Shown: positions 42,501-53,248 of the stretch, in pieces | Layout of the letters: the number at the start of each line of letters is the position of its first letter | Position numbering within the stretch: position 1 is the stretch's first letter | Source: Saprospiraceae bacterium | GTDB taxonomy: Bacteria > Bacteroidota > Bacteroidia > Chitinophagales > Saprospiraceae | DNA: 64,000 nt | Assembly: GCA_016710115.1 (NCBI GenBank) | Contig: JADJLN010000009.1 | Coordinates: forward strand, 124,001-188,000 | Direction: 5' to 3' | The notes under the pieces: generated by a model | Seen by the model: only the letters and a program-made list of their open reading frames with translations | The model's database searches: none | Told to the model about the DNA's origin: nothing | Program-made: the position numbers and the translations under genes

Positions 42501-44553
42501 TCACCGGCTTGGTCACCGTCAAGGTATACACACCTGGGCCGGGAGCAGCTGCATCCTCTGTATTTGCAGTGAACCCGTTTGGACCTGTCCAGGAGAAAAT
42601 CGGATTCGGAATATTTGTGCTCCCATTCAGAATCGGATTGGGCAGCAGGCACGTCAATGTATCCGTAGATGCTCCTGCTAACGGAGGCAGAATATCCTGG
42701 TCAACAAACACAGTGAGTGAATCAACGCATCCGTTCGCAGCCTGGACAAAGAATTTATATGTGCCCGGATTCATTGTACTCGCATTCTTCTGTGTCGACA
42801 GTGTATCTCCAGCACTGTTCTTCCACAGAAATGTGGTACCTGGAGTGAAGGAGTTACCGATCAGTTGGACATTGGTCACCACACAATCCAGACTATCACT
42901 TGCATTGGCCTGAATATCCGGAATCTGGATATCTGAAGGCACTTCGATTTCGATCAGATTTGAACAACCCTTGTCATCGGTGACGATAAACGTATGTAAC
43001 CCGGGTTCTCCACTCTGAACGGTAGATGTAGCCCCAAGAAAAATACCGCTGGGGTCATACCATTGAAAGCTCGGGTTGGGAACCATCGTCATTCCGACCA
43101 GCGTCGCCAGCGGATTCAGACAGGTAATTGTGTCAGTCGTCGCATTGACATCTGGCACTACATTCTGGATGACTGTGACACAGAAAGAATCGATACAGGA
43201 AACTGTGCCTCCCGGGTCAGTTACTGTCATCCGCATACAATACGTTCCTGCTTTATCGACAATCATCATCGGTTCATCCGATGGGGAACCTAAAGTGCCA
43301 CCATTACTGGCTGACCATTGATAGGTAACCTGAGCATCAAACGGGCCGTAGACTGAATTCGATCCATCCAGGGTGACTTCAAAAATGCCGCAGCCAAGTT
43401 CCTGGGGATCATCGACATAGGCATCTACCTGAATCGGTATAATTTCAAACATCAGCGTACTGTCGCAATTGGGTGGTGCGAACTGGGACAGGACGATCTC
43501 ATGAGGCCCCTGGTCAGCAGCAGAAAATGTCTGCCCACCAACGGAAACCGTTCCACCTGATTCGCAGACATAAAACGGACCCAGATCATTGTCCACCTTG
43601 AGCACCGGATCGATGGTCAACACAATCATGGAGTCACAGCCCTGGGGAGTGGGGACGTTTACATCATGTACACCGGGAGGATATGCAACTCCATTGTAGG
43701 TGTACGTATCATCTTCACATATTGCAACCGGATCAGGATCTTCGGGTGTAACATCATATACCTCGATCGTAATGCAGGTCTGTGGCGGGTTTTCGAATAC
43801 ATTGACACATTGGTTAGAAGCGTCAACGCACAATTCGTAAGTACCTGCAGCCGGCCATTGGATTTCAATAAAGTTGTCGGAACCCACATTCACTTCAACG
43901 CCGTCGAGATACCACCAGAAATCGATCGCTCCTGTGGGTGGTTCTATAGTGTAGGTCGTTGTTGCTCCCGAACAGACAAGTGTAGGACCATCAATCGGCT
44001 CTGGCCAGTTGTCAATAAATGGCTCTCCACACTTGTTATCTACAGACACAGTCAGGTCGCAGGCAGAGCCCGCACACCCGTCGATCATAAAATAATAAAT
44101 ATTCCCGATGGTCATACCCACCGGATTCAACGTGAGAAAATCATCATTCGGACAGGCACCGTCACAATCCAGGATCTCCGCAGGGTCATCTGTTGAGCCC
44201 GTACACAGACCATTTCCGGCATACCCATAAATCGCTCCCTGCACACCGGTTGTCCCGTTGACAGTATCGCAACTGGCCAGATGAATGGTCACCTGCAATT
44301 CCGTGCATCCCGCGTAAAAAGCGAACCACAACGGATTGTGTGGAGCTCCTCCGTTGTTACATAAAGGAGATGGTGCATTGAAGGTCAATTCCGAACTCAT
44401 CGATGTACAATACCCGTCCAGTTCATCAAAATTGCAGAGGATGGGTGCATTCTCGCAGTTGTTCGTCGCTGGTGGAATATCACACGGCTGGGCAACAAGA
44501 TCCGTTGCAAAAAAGCTCAATACCATTCCCAAATACAGTATCCGTTTCTTCAT
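39522..44553 (-). CDS. giant secreted Ig-like repeat protein, type B T9SS sorting domain (one frameshift)
   Basis: About 1675 residues, the largest gene here. Signal peptide KRILYLGMVLSFFATDLVAQ. The N-terminal region of about 200 residues is Cys-rich (CENAPILCNFDELDGYC, NPLWFAFYAGC). PKD/Ig-like modules follow to about 460. About twelve tandem Ig-like repeats of roughly 79 residues span about 465-1410, each with a T(I/L)xC start and an NGC(T) end (AYTLLITAANGCTNS, TYTVVVTAPNGCTNT). Then comes one SprB-type repeat (CFGFKDGTISILGVTGGTPDFLYSLNGG). The C-terminus FIPTAFHPGGEQN ... VFNRWGERVWSN ... GWDGMIRGEPANPEVFVYY is the type B sorting domain. At about 39885 one extra C shifts the frame (corrected SDTVF-VTVVDSAGC). 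Likely an adhesin or gliding-related surface filament. Repeat DNA may also promote copy-number change. Confidence 0.88.
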
Positions 44554-44678
44554 TTCCTCAAGGTTATATGATCGATTTCGCTTCCTCTGGTCAGGAAAAT
44601 ATGTTCAATTGATAAGAAAAACAAGCCAATAACTTGTGAAAATACCCATATTTATACACACCATCAGAATCAAATCGC

Positions 44679-47201
44679 ATGATCCGCTCAATCTTCTTCT
44701 CCTGCACCTGGTTCCTGACTCTTTCACTGTACTCCCAACCAATTGACTTTCAGTCAAAAGGCATTGGAGGCGGGGGTGCTCTATTCAGTCCCTCCATTCA
44801 CCCGAAAAATGCGGATTTCCTCTATCTGGCCAGTGATCTCGGCGGATTATACACCTCCGGTGACGGTGGTAAATCCTACGATGTGGTCCACTTCACGCAG
44901 GCAGTGACCTCACCCTTCAGCAAGGTCTGTCCTACTCAGAACCCCGACATCCTGTATTCGCTGCTTTATGATGCAAATACATTTACCACCAGACCCGCGC
45001 GATCTGACGACGCCGGCTCGACCTGGGTGTTCATTCCCGGAGACACCGAACCGGGGGAGGACAAGCTCTTCATCTATGCAGACTATACACAACCGGATCG
45101 ATTGATCTGGACCCAATACAATCAAGCCTTCCTGTCCGTAGATGGGGGCCTGACCTCATCGCTGATCTGGACAGCAGCTGATTTTGGTGCAGGTATCCTA
45201 CTCAGTGGGGTGTTCTGGAATGGTTCGACCATCTATCTCGGAACCAATGAAGGTGTTCTTGTCTCCTTCAACAGCGGGGATACCTTCAATCCAGCTTCCT
45301 ATACAGGAATGCCCGGCAATGAACGCATCATCGGGTTTGGTGCAGGCCGATCAGGACCTGTAACCCGATTTTACGCCCTCACCGCTGATGCCGGAGATGT
45401 CTATGCCACCAACCTGGGATATGATTATTGGGGTTTGATTAAAGGTGTGTACACGATGGATAATATGTCCGGCAGCTGGGTTTCATCCTTGACCGGTATT
45501 GATCTCAATTCGGACTACATGGCCTACCTCGCCATGGCAGAAAATGATCCGGACGTGTGCTATCTCGCGGGAAGTGAACCCGGTGGAAAACCCAATGTCC
45601 TTCGTACCCAGGATGGTGGACAAACCTGGCAGCGAGTTTTTCTGACTTCCAACAATGAAAATGTGCAAACCGGTTATTCCGGCGATGGAGGCGACCTCGG
45701 TTGGACCTGGGGCGGAAACATCCTGGGTTTTACAGTGAATGCCCTGAATAGCCAGGATGCATTGTTCACCGATTTCGGCTTTATCCACCGCTCGCAGGAC
45801 GGAGGCAACTCCGGGCACCAGGCCTACCTGGATCCGAATGATGCCAATCCGGCAAATGCCAAAACCCCGAAGAAAAAAACCTACCACGGTATCGGGATGG
45901 AGCAGACCACGACCTGGCAGGTCTACTGGTTTGATGCTGACCAGATGTTCAGCTGTTTTACAGACATCAAGGGGATCCGATCGACTGATGGTGGTGACTC
46001 CTGGAGCTTTGACTATGACGGTCATACCCATAATACCATGTATCGGATCGACAAACATCAGACCATGGATATCTGGTTTGCTGCGACTTCCTCTGTTCAC
46101 GATATCTATCAAACCACGTATGTGACCGACAATCGACTGTTGCCCTCCTACCGGGACGGCCACGTCCTCTGGTCTTTTGACAAAGGAAAGACATGGGCCA
46201 CGATGCGTGATTTTGACTCGCCGGTGATCTGGGTGACATCTGATCCTTCGACACCGAACCGCATCTATGCCGGAGTGATCTCTCTCAACCCCTCCGTGGG
46301 TGGGATCTGGAGGGCCGATGGCACCGATAATCCATCCACTGCCACCTGGACCAAACTATCAAACCCGCCAGCAAATGCAGGTCGCATATTCAACATTCAT
46401 GTGCTGAAAGACGGTACGATCGTCTCCACATGGTCAGCCCGAAAACACAATTCGGCAAGTGTCTTCAGCGACTCCAGTGGTGTCTTCATCAGTGTGGATG
46501 GCGGGCTGAACTGGGAGGATCGCAGTCATCCCGGTATGGCCTACTGGACCAAAGACCTCGTTATCGACCCGAATGATGCATCCCAGAACACCTGGTATGC
46601 GAGTGTCTGGAGCGGATGGGGAGGCCCGGCCAATGATCTGGGTCGGCTTTACCGGACTACTGACCGAGGGTTGTCCTGGTCGCCGCTGACAGCGCCCGGT
46701 CAATTTCATCGGGTCAATTCAGTGACCTTCGATCCCCTGGAACCAGAAACGGTCTACCTCACCACAGAAGGCGAGGGTCTTTGGGTAACCAAGGCCATTT
46801 CTGATGCAATGCCAGTCTGGCAACTCGTCGAGAGCTATCCTTTCTGGCATCCGGAACGAGTCTTTTTCAACCCCTATGATCCAGCAGAGATGTGGGTAGC
46901 CAGCTTTGGCAACGGTATGCGCGTGGGCCGAACCATATCGACAGCCATTCAGCCTTTATCCCCAGAGGAAGTTCCCTTTACCATCCTGGAAAATCCGGCG
47001 CGAAACCGGCTTCAGATTCAAGGTCCGACAGATCGAATTCTCCAACTGGAGCTCATCGATCAGCAAGGTCGGATTGTCCGGGAATTCAACTGCCAGGGTG
47101 TGTTTCAGTGCGACCTTTCTGATCTGACCACTGGTCAATATTATATTTCCTGTCCGGCTGAAACCGGTGCTCGATCGATCGGATTCCAGCTTGTCCACTG
47201 A
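44679..47201 (+). CDS. secreted BNR/Asp-box beta-propeller protein with T9SS sorting domain
   Basis: 840 residues with signal peptide IRSIFFSCTWFLTLSLYSQ. Many sortilin/sialidase/GH74-like Asp-boxes occur through residues 60-740: TSGDGGKSYDVV, RSDDAGSTWVF, RTQDGGQTWQRV, RSTDGGDSWSF, SFDKGKTWATM, SVDGGLNWEDR, TTDRGLSWSPL. They suggest one or two seven-bladed propellers, as in GH74 xyloglucanases. Catalytic Asp residues of GH74 cannot be assigned with confidence, so a glycan hydrolase or a binding protein are both possible. The C-terminus (FTILENPARNRLQIQG ... TTGQYYISCPAETG) is a T9SS sorting domain. It is divergent from the giant Ig-like gene with 125 bases between starts. The frame is intact. 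Confidence 0.85.
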   Translation: MIRSIFFSCTWFLTLSLYSQPIDFQSKGIGGGGALFSPSIHPKNADFLYLASDLGGLYTSGDGGKSYDVVHFTQAVTSPFSKVCPTQNPDILYSLLYDANTFTTRPARSDDAGSTWVFIPGDTEPGEDKLFIYADYTQPDRLIWTQYNQAFLSVDGGLTSSLIWTAADFGAGILLSGVFWNGSTIYLGTNEGVLVSFNSGDTFNPASYTGMPGNERIIGFGAGRSGPVTRFYALTADAGDVYATNLGYDYWGLIKGVYTMDNMSGSWVSSLTGIDLNSDYMAYLAMAENDPDVCYLAGSEPGGKPNVLRTQDGGQTWQRVFLTSNNENVQTGYSGDGGDLGWTWGGNILGFTVNALNSQDALFTDFGFIHRSQDGGNSGHQAYLDPNDANPANAKTPKKKTYHGIGMEQTTTWQVYWFDADQMFSCFTDIKGIRSTDGGDSWSFDYDGHTHNTMYRIDKHQTMDIWFAATSSVHDIYQTTYVTDNRLLPSYRDGHVLWSFDKGKTWATMRDFDSPVIWVTSDPSTPNRIYAGVISLNPSVGGIWRADGTDNPSTATWTKLSNPPANAGRIFNIHVLKDGTIVSTWSARKHNSASVFSDSSGVFISVDGGLNWEDRSHPGMAYWTKDLVIDPNDASQNTWYASVWSGWGGPANDLGRLYRTTDRGLSWSPLTAPGQFHRVNSVTFDPLEPETVYLTTEGEGLWVTKAISDAMPVWQLVESYPFWHPERVFFNPYDPAEMWVASFGNGMRVGRTISTAIQPLSPEEVPFTILENPARNRLQIQGPTDRILQLELIDQQGRIVREFNCQGVFQCDLSDLTTGQYYISCPAETGARSIGFQLVH

Positions 47202-47463
47202 TCCTGTTACGAAACTGACCTGACCGACGGCTGATTCGGAGTCCTGGGGATCTGCAGGTGGGTAACCTGTCACCTGAACTACCCTGGAACACGTAACTCG
47301 GGAGGCCAAACCGGGATCGACCGGAGTGAGGACATGCTATTTCTAAAAGCGAAGAGAGGTTAAAGAAGTCAGAGTGGGGGCTGACATCCTGTCCCAAACA
47401 CAGTGAATGTCAACAGGTATTCAGTTGACAGGAGAAGAAGAACTGTTCTGATGATGCTGATTT
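47202..47463. other. intergenic, no gene supported
   Basis: About 260 bases between converging genes. Weak self-complementarity (CAGGTGGGTAACCTGTCACCTG near 47256) is seen but no clear terminator with a T-run. Confidence 0.4.
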
Positions 47464-47877
47464 TCAGTTACGTCCCACTGCTAAGCGGCCACCCAACCAG
47501 GCCATGGGCAAGTAGGCCAGAAACAGATCGACCACAACAAACCAGTTCGGGGCCGGGATCATGTTCGCGGCAGCAATACCGCCAATCAAGAAGAAGATGC
47601 CAATGACAATGGCCAGAAACGAATTCCTGTTGGCGGCAAGTCGCGCCGTGAGAAAGGCTCCCGCCAGGGTGCCGAGTGCGTGCGCCAAAAACGGGAAAAG
47701 AAAATGCCGGGGCTGGAAAAGATGGATAGACGCCTTCATCCCCTCTGTTGTGGTTACATCAGCTCCTTCAGGAGGAGGAATAATCGAACCACTGATCATG
47801 ATCAGACCCATATTGACCACACTGCCGACGATGAGTCCGGCCAGGACAGCAAGTACATTTCGTAAGATTGGATTCAT
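47464..47877 (-). CDS. hypothetical membrane protein (137 aa, four spans)
   Basis: Four hydrophobic segments: NVLAVLAGLIVGSVVNMGLIM, FLFPFLAHALGTLAGAFLTA, FLAIVIGIFFLIGGIAAANM and WFVVVDLFLAYLPMAWLGG. A short soluble loop between 1 and 2 contains PPPEGADVTTTEGMKAS. The pattern matches a small conserved membrane family in Bacteroidota without known function. ATG at 47877 opens the first helix. The frame is intact. Confidence 0.7.
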   Translation of the reverse strand: MNPILRNVLAVLAGLIVGSVVNMGLIMISGSIIPPPEGADVTTTEGMKASIHLFQPRHFLFPFLAHALGTLAGAFLTARLAANRNSFLAIVIGIFFLIGGIAAANMIPAPNWFVVVDLFLAYLPMAWLGGRLAVGRN

Positions 47878-47900
47878 GGTAACAGGATTTGGTTTGGTGC

Positions 47901-48188
47901 TTAAAGATCAACTAATTCGATCAAATTTGTAAAATCGGCCGATTGGAATTTCAATTCATCAGGAGCTGAACACATATTGTAAAGGATCATCCTGATCGGA
48001 ATATCATATCCGGTATTTTTTCCTCTGTCATTGATCGATCCTTTTGGTTTCCAGTTGCATGATAGGATATCACCCGTCCTGGCCAAGCGAATACGGAACA
48101 GGATCGAACTGCATTTTGACCGTTCAATTGAACGAACAGACTCATCTCCACGGGTAAGTTTCTGGTTTTTACAAAAGGTCATTTTCAT
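47901..48188 (-). CDS. small hypothetical protein (95 aa), doubtful
   Basis: Open frame ending 23 bases before the membrane-protein start. The translation has some protein-like sections (NMCSAPDELKFQSADFTNLIELVDL) but also many Arg/Ser/Cys residues, and no domain is recognised. It may be a real short gene, a fragment of a gene broken by a base error, or chance. Confidence 0.35.
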   Translation of the reverse strand: MKMTFCKNQKLTRGDESVRSIERSKCSSILFRIRLARTGDILSCNWKPKGSINDRGKNTGYDIPIRMILYNMCSAPDELKFQSADFTNLIELVDL

Positions 48189-48244
48189 ATCCTCCTGTAC
48201 CTAATGTGTGCGGGAAAGTATCTTTAGGTTTCACAATCTGGTCT

Positions 48245-48757
48245 ATGACAACTCCCGAATTCATCATACAGGCTCTTACCCGAAACCGAGAGATCTTTGC
48301 GCAGATCCTGACCAACCTGCATCCTGAACAGATCAGTTGGAGTCCCGAACCCAATAAATGGTCCCTGCTCCAGGTGGCCTGCCACCTTCGGGATGAGGAG
48401 CGGGAGGATTTTCGTCAGCGAACCCGAATGGTCCTGGAATCGCCCTGGCGTGCAATTTCCAGGCATCAATCCAACCGGATGGGTTGTTGATCGGCAATAT
48501 GCCAGTCAGGATTTTGCCACAGTCGTTCAGGAATTCCTCAGGAACGAGATGAATCGATTGCCTGGCTGAACAGCTTGCGCAATCCGTCGTGGGACAATGT
48601 CACCATACATCCCAGTCTGGGCCCTATGTCTGGCCGGTTTATCCTGTCCAACTGGCTCGCTCACGATCAATTGCATTTGCGGCAGATCCTTCGATTGCAA
48701 TTTGATTTCCTGTCTCATATCACCGGTCAGTCGCTGCGATATGCCGGCTATTGGTAA
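48245..48757 (+). CDS. DinB/YfiT-family protein (two frameshifts)
   Basis: About 170-residue four-helix-bundle protein of the DinB-like superfamily, metal-binding enzymes or transferases of varied function. It starts TTPEFIIQALTRNREIF. Family features: SWSPEPNKWSLLQVACHLRDEEREDF (His of the first metal site) and a C-terminal WLAHDQLHLRQILRL (second His pair). The middle is found in other frames: PGINPTGWVVDRQYASQDFATVVQEFL at about 48458-48535, then SIAWLNSLRNPSWDN. Single-base breaks are therefore near 48455 and 48545. Corrected, it covers the whole domain, so I regard it as intact in the organism. Neighbours give no hint of function. Confidence 0.75.
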
Positions 48758-49087
48758 ACCCGAATGCTGATCCGGCTCGTTGTGCCTCCATTCCTTCAAC
48801 CTGTTTCTGGTTCCCACAGAAGGGGTCTGAGCTGGAAAAACCAGACAAAACGGGCATGAACACATGGATTTCAGAAGGTTACATGTTCATGTGTTAATAT
48901 CTTCCTAACCCCGGGCAACTTGGCTTCAAGTTCCCTATTTTTGGGGACCATAATCAGAACAGGTATCTGATCATGGTGTCAATCGATTGCCGGGATGTTC
49001 ATATCTTCCCTGGCACAAGGAGATTCTCCCCCTCCGGAGCAAAGGCGCACCCGGAAAGTCAAGGTGTATTTTGAATAGTAGAACTGT

Positions 49088-50098
49088 ATGTACCGAACAA
49101 CTTCGACCTTCCGTTGGGTCCGTTTCATCCGACTGCGTATCACCGCCATTCTTGCTCTGCTCCTGGTCAGCCTGTTAGCCTGGACTGCCAGTCGCTCTGT
49201 ATTTGCAAACAATGACCTGAAAGTCGGGACCATATTCGAGTTGACGGAGGAATCAATGAACAACCTGCCCCTGGCACTCCCCGATTCGTTGTTATGTCCG
49301 CTGGACGAACTCACAGACGATGAGTTACAAAGCCAACTCGACCAGATCCTGAAATCCAATCCCCGATGGGCATCACTGGCCAAAGCAAAGAAACTGAGCA
49401 TCGGTCTTGTCGATATGCGCGATCCCTTGCATGCGCGGTTTGCCGGGATCAATAAAAAGGAGATGGTCTATGCTGCTTCACTGCCCAAGATTGCCGTGTT
49501 GCTGACCTGTGTGCAGGCGATCGAAGATGGTTCGCTTCAAGAAACCGCTGCGGTCAGACAGGATATGCGATTGATGATCGCCAAAAGCAACAACGCCGCT
49601 ACCACACGAATGATCGATCGTGTTGGCATTGATCGGATCGCGGAGGTCATGCAAGATCCCCGTTACCATTTCTATGATCGCCAGAACAAAGGCGGCCTTT
49701 GGGTTGGCAAGGCATATGGTCGGGGTGGTGCCCGCAAGGGGGATCCACTGAAAAACATCAGTCATGCTGCGACGGCGGAACAGGTCTGCCGATATTATTA
49801 TATGCTGGCCAATGGTCTTCTGGTCAGCCCCGAACGATCCAGACAGATGCTGGACATCATGGGCGAACCGGAATTGCACCACAAATTTGTCAACGTCCTG
49901 GACCGCATCGCCCCGGATGCCCAGGTGTACCGCAAATCAGGATCCTGGAAGAACTGGCATGCGGATTCCGTGCTGGTATGGGGCACAAATCGGAAATATA
50001 TCCTCGTCGGCCTGGCCGAAACACCGGAAGGAGAACAGTTGATGCGCGACCTCATCCAACGGGTTGACCGAGCGCTCATGGCCTCCCGAAATGCCTGA
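49088..50098 (+). CDS. exported class A beta-lactamase-like serine hydrolase
   Basis: 336 residues. N-terminal anchor or signal (RITAILALLLVSLLAWTA). The penicillin-recognising fold is marked by SxxK at Ser 131-Lys 134 (AASLPKIAVLL), an SDN-like SNN at 167-169 (IAKSNNAAT) and a KTG-like KSG at 283-285 (YRKSGSWKNW). A clear class A Glu166 omega loop is not evident. A DD-peptidase, an amidase-like or a non-lactamase hydrolase is therefore as likely as antibiotic resistance. It overlaps no gene but ends 3 bases before the transporter-HEAT gene, so the two are one operon. The frame is intact. Confidence 0.82.
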   Translation: MYRTTSTFRWVRFIRLRITAILALLLVSLLAWTASRSVFANNDLKVGTIFELTEESMNNLPLALPDSLLCPLDELTDDELQSQLDQILKSNPRWASLAKAKKLSIGLVDMRDPLHARFAGINKKEMVYAASLPKIAVLLTCVQAIEDGSLQETAAVRQDMRLMIAKSNNAATTRMIDRVGIDRIAEVMQDPRYHFYDRQNKGGLWVGKAYGRGGARKGDPLKNISHAATAEQVCRYYYMLANGLLVSPERSRQMLDIMGEPELHHKFVNVLDRIAPDAQVYRKSGSWKNWHADSVLVWGTNRKYILVGLAETPEGEQLMRDLIQRVDRALMASRNA

Positions 50099-50101
50099 TC
50101 C

Positions 50102-52935
50102 ATGTTGCCCCGATTGGCGGAAGCCGGCATAGAACTCCTCCGCCGAACATTTGATATCCGTCCTGGCGAATTTCGCAGGGTGTCCCTGATGGGCATCAAC
50201 ATTTTCCTGATCATCAGTACGCTGATGATCATCAAGCCGGTCATCAACGCCCTTTTTCTGTCTTATGTAGGGGTCAGAAGTTTGCCCTCCCTGTTTCTCC
50301 TGGTGGCCACAGTGGCGATGGGTGTATCTGTGCTCTATTCCCGCGCATTGCACCGGTTTTCGCTGCACAGAATCATCCTGCGAACCTACCAGATCTCCAT
50401 TCCGGCAATGATCCTGACCGGTGTGTTGCTGCATCTCGATCTGGCAGGAAAGTGGGTCATTTATATCTTCTATATCGGGGAAGTGATTTTTGCCCTGCTG
50501 ACGACGTCCCAGTTCTGGATCCTAGCCAACCTGGTATTCAATCCTCTGGAAGCCAAACGGCTGTTCAGTCTGGTCGGGGCTGGCGCGATCGCCGGCGGTG
50601 TCATGGGCGGATACCTGACTTCTGTCTTTGCACCCATCCTGTCAAATGAGAATCTACTCTTTATGGCAGCTGTATTTCTGACCGGCGGTTTTTTTGTCAA
50701 TCGAACCATCTGGCGCGACTATATCACTCCCGACCAGCTGGTGACTTCCCAACGAGAAAATGGGCAACTGCAGGGACACCCGTTGCAAGTCATTCGAAAA
50801 TCCAGACATCTGACCCTGTTGGCCCTCATCGTCGGCATCGGGATCGTCATTGCAAAACTGGTCGAATATCAGTACAGTGCACTGGCTTCAGCCGCCTTTC
50901 CGGATGCGGATCATCTGGCTGCCTTTTTCGGCTTCTGGTTTTCCACATTCAATATTATTTCGCTCATCATTCAGGTATTTATTACCCGCCGTGTCGTGGG
51001 GATTTATGGCGTTGGAAAATCGCTTTTTATTCTGCCGATAGCACTTTTTGGCGGAGCCACATTATTGCTGATCACGCCAGTCCTGTGGGTCGGTATCCTG
51101 TTGAAATTGTTCGACGTATCGATCAAGCAATCCATCAACAAGGCTGCAGTGGAATTATTGATCCTCCCGATCCCGCTTGCCACAAAAAGTCAGGCAAAGA
51201 CATTTATTGATGTCTTTGTGGATACTGCTGCAACGGGAGTCGGTGGCATTCTGTTGCTCTTTCTGATTAATGCACTCGATCTGCAGCTTCGGGCGGTCAG
51301 CCTGCTGATCATCATCCTGATCGGATTCTGGATATGGTTCGCCAGGGAAATACGGAAGGAATACATCCGCAGTTTCCAGGAGAACCTGAAAACTCCGGAT
51401 GAAAATCCCAAACAGGAGAAATCATCTTTGTCTGATGTGTCCGTTTTGGAAGGCATGCGTGGTGTATTGAAAACCGGATCGGAACGGCAACTGCTCTATG
51501 TGTTGGGAAAGATCGAAGAGTTGAAGGAGATCCGGCTCATCCCGGATTCGCTTCCCCTGCTCGATCATAAATCACCGGCAGTCCGGGTAGCCGCCTTGCG
51601 ATGTCTGTATTTCCATCCGAAACACGAGATCCTGCCACAACTCATACCGTTGCTCCAAGATGAGGATGCCGAAGTACGCGCTCATGCATTCACCACCATC
51701 CTCAGCCACTCCCGTCGCGACAGGGTGAATGTCATTCACCAATATCTGCAGGATGCAGATCCAATGATCAACGGGCGGCGCTGGTCGGGTTGGCAAAAGA
51801 GGCTCGTAACAACCCGGAAATGCAGCGACTTTTTCAGATCGAGGAACTCGTCATGGACAAGATCCATTATCTCGGCCTCCTGAAGGATGCAGAAACCCGG
51901 CAGCTTTACAAGATCATGATCATCCGCTCCATCGGTCATGGGCGAATCCGGCAACATTTTCCCCTGCTGGATCGATTCCTCCAGGATGAGGAATTGCAGA
52001 TTCGCCTGGAAGTCCTGCTGGCTATGGGCGATTCAGAAGAAACTGCGTTTATCCCGGTGTTGACAGGCTATCTGTTGGCCAAAGAAACACGCCATACGGC
52101 CAAACAGGCATTGATCCAATTTGGTCCCGCCTTGCTTCCCCATCTGGAAGCCATTGCGTCCCACAATATCTACCCTACCGAACTGCTGCGGTTATTGCCA
52201 TCACTTGCAGAAAATATCCATTCCCCACTTTCTGTAAACTATCTCTTTTCGATGGTCCGGCATACCGATGTCAGTGTACGCCTGGCTGCTTTGCAATCTC
52301 TGCATTCGCTGAAACGTAATTTTCCGGACTTGCATGTCAGCGAAAAAGAAACGATCCGATTAATCATCCAGGAAACGAATTTGTACAAGGACACGCTGGG
52401 TCATCTCTATTCTCAAAAACAACTGAAAGACCAGGATAAGAGATCTGCTCAGGAAGCCAGACAGGCCCTGACCTCCCTGCTCGAACGACGACTGGATGGG
52501 ACATTGGAACGTATCTTTCATCTCCTCGGTCTGCGGTATTCCCCCGGACAGATCAATACAGTATACGAGGGGATCAAAGCTGAAAATCCGGATGTTCGAT
52601 TTAATGCGATCGAATTTCTGGACAATATTCTTGAACCCGATCTCAAAAAGATCCTGATCCCGATCATTGAATCTGCGGTGATCGATCCGGCGTCGGCAAC
52701 AGCGATCAACCAGCTGAATCTGACGGTACTGACGGAAGCGGAATGCTTTGACCAACTCCTGAACGGCCGGGATGAAAAGGTCAAACTGGCCGTAATGCAC
52801 GTGATGATAGAATCCGGTGATGCGATACACCGGTCTCGATTGGCATCCTTGCTTCATTCACCCAATTCCCGGATAAAAAAAGCAGCGCAGGAAGGACTCG
52901 ATCTGCTCCCGGGAAGAGAGGGGGGGAGGTTATGA
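50102..52935 (+). CDS. nucleotide-transporter-like membrane domain fused to HEAT repeats (one frameshift)
   Basis: About 944 residues. The first 420 hold about 12 membrane spans resembling the ATP/ADP antiporter (NTT/Npt, MFS-related) family: GINIFLIISTLMIIKPVINALFL, VIFALLTTSQFWILANLVFNPLEAKR, LFDVSIKQSINKAAVELLILPIP and AKTFIDVFVDTAATGVGGI. The second half is a soluble HEAT-repeat solenoid (LPLLDHKSPAVRVAALRCLYF, LIPLLQDEDAEVRAHAF, FLQDEELQIRLEVLLAMGDSEE). The frame shifts at about 51775, where a GGG run needs one more G (corrected INGAALVGLAKEARNNPEMQ). Transport of nucleotides is inferred from fold only. The last codons and the TGA stop are formed by the GAGGTTAT repeat that begins here, so the true end may have been changed by it. 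Confidence 0.8.
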
Positions 52936-53009
52936 GGTTATGAGGGGAGGAGGGGAGGAGGTTATGAGGTTATGAGGGGAGGAGGGGAGGAGGTTATGAG
53001 GGGGAGGAG
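52924..53009. repeat. GAGGTTAT / GGGGAGGA purine-rich repeat
   Basis: Alternating GAGGTTATGAGGTTAT and GAGGGGAGGAGGGGAG units, with further copies of GAGGTTAT at about 53100 and 53411. The first unit overlaps the stop codon of the HEAT fusion gene. Same family as 21777-21820. Confidence 0.85.
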
Positions 53010-53248
53010 TCGAGGGGTCCGAGGGGTCGAGGAGGCGTTTATTCCTTTCTGCCGGAGCTCTAGCCCCGACCACGAGCACTAAGGGGGGGAGGTGGGAGGT
53101 TATGAGAATGGTTAACGCGGATATCAATTCTCGTTCTTGTAACGCATGTAGCCCAGGATTTCCTGACCGCCGACGGTGGTTAATCCTGGGAAAGGAGGAG
53201 TGGAGGAGTCCTCTACATGTTATTCATATCTCTTCCAATTCGAGGCAA

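Noticed and set aside
48979..49452. 157-codon minus frame
   Set aside because: Antisense to the SxxK hydrolase gene and its leader; no domain features.
49088..50098. Antibiotic-resistance beta-lactamase
   Set aside because: SxxK, SNN and KSG are present but no clear class A Glu166 region, so resistance cannot be claimed; called only as serine hydrolase.
52930..53127. 65-codon minus frame in the GAGGTTAT repeat
   Set aside because: Low-complexity Pro/Ser/Leu product made entirely by the repeat.
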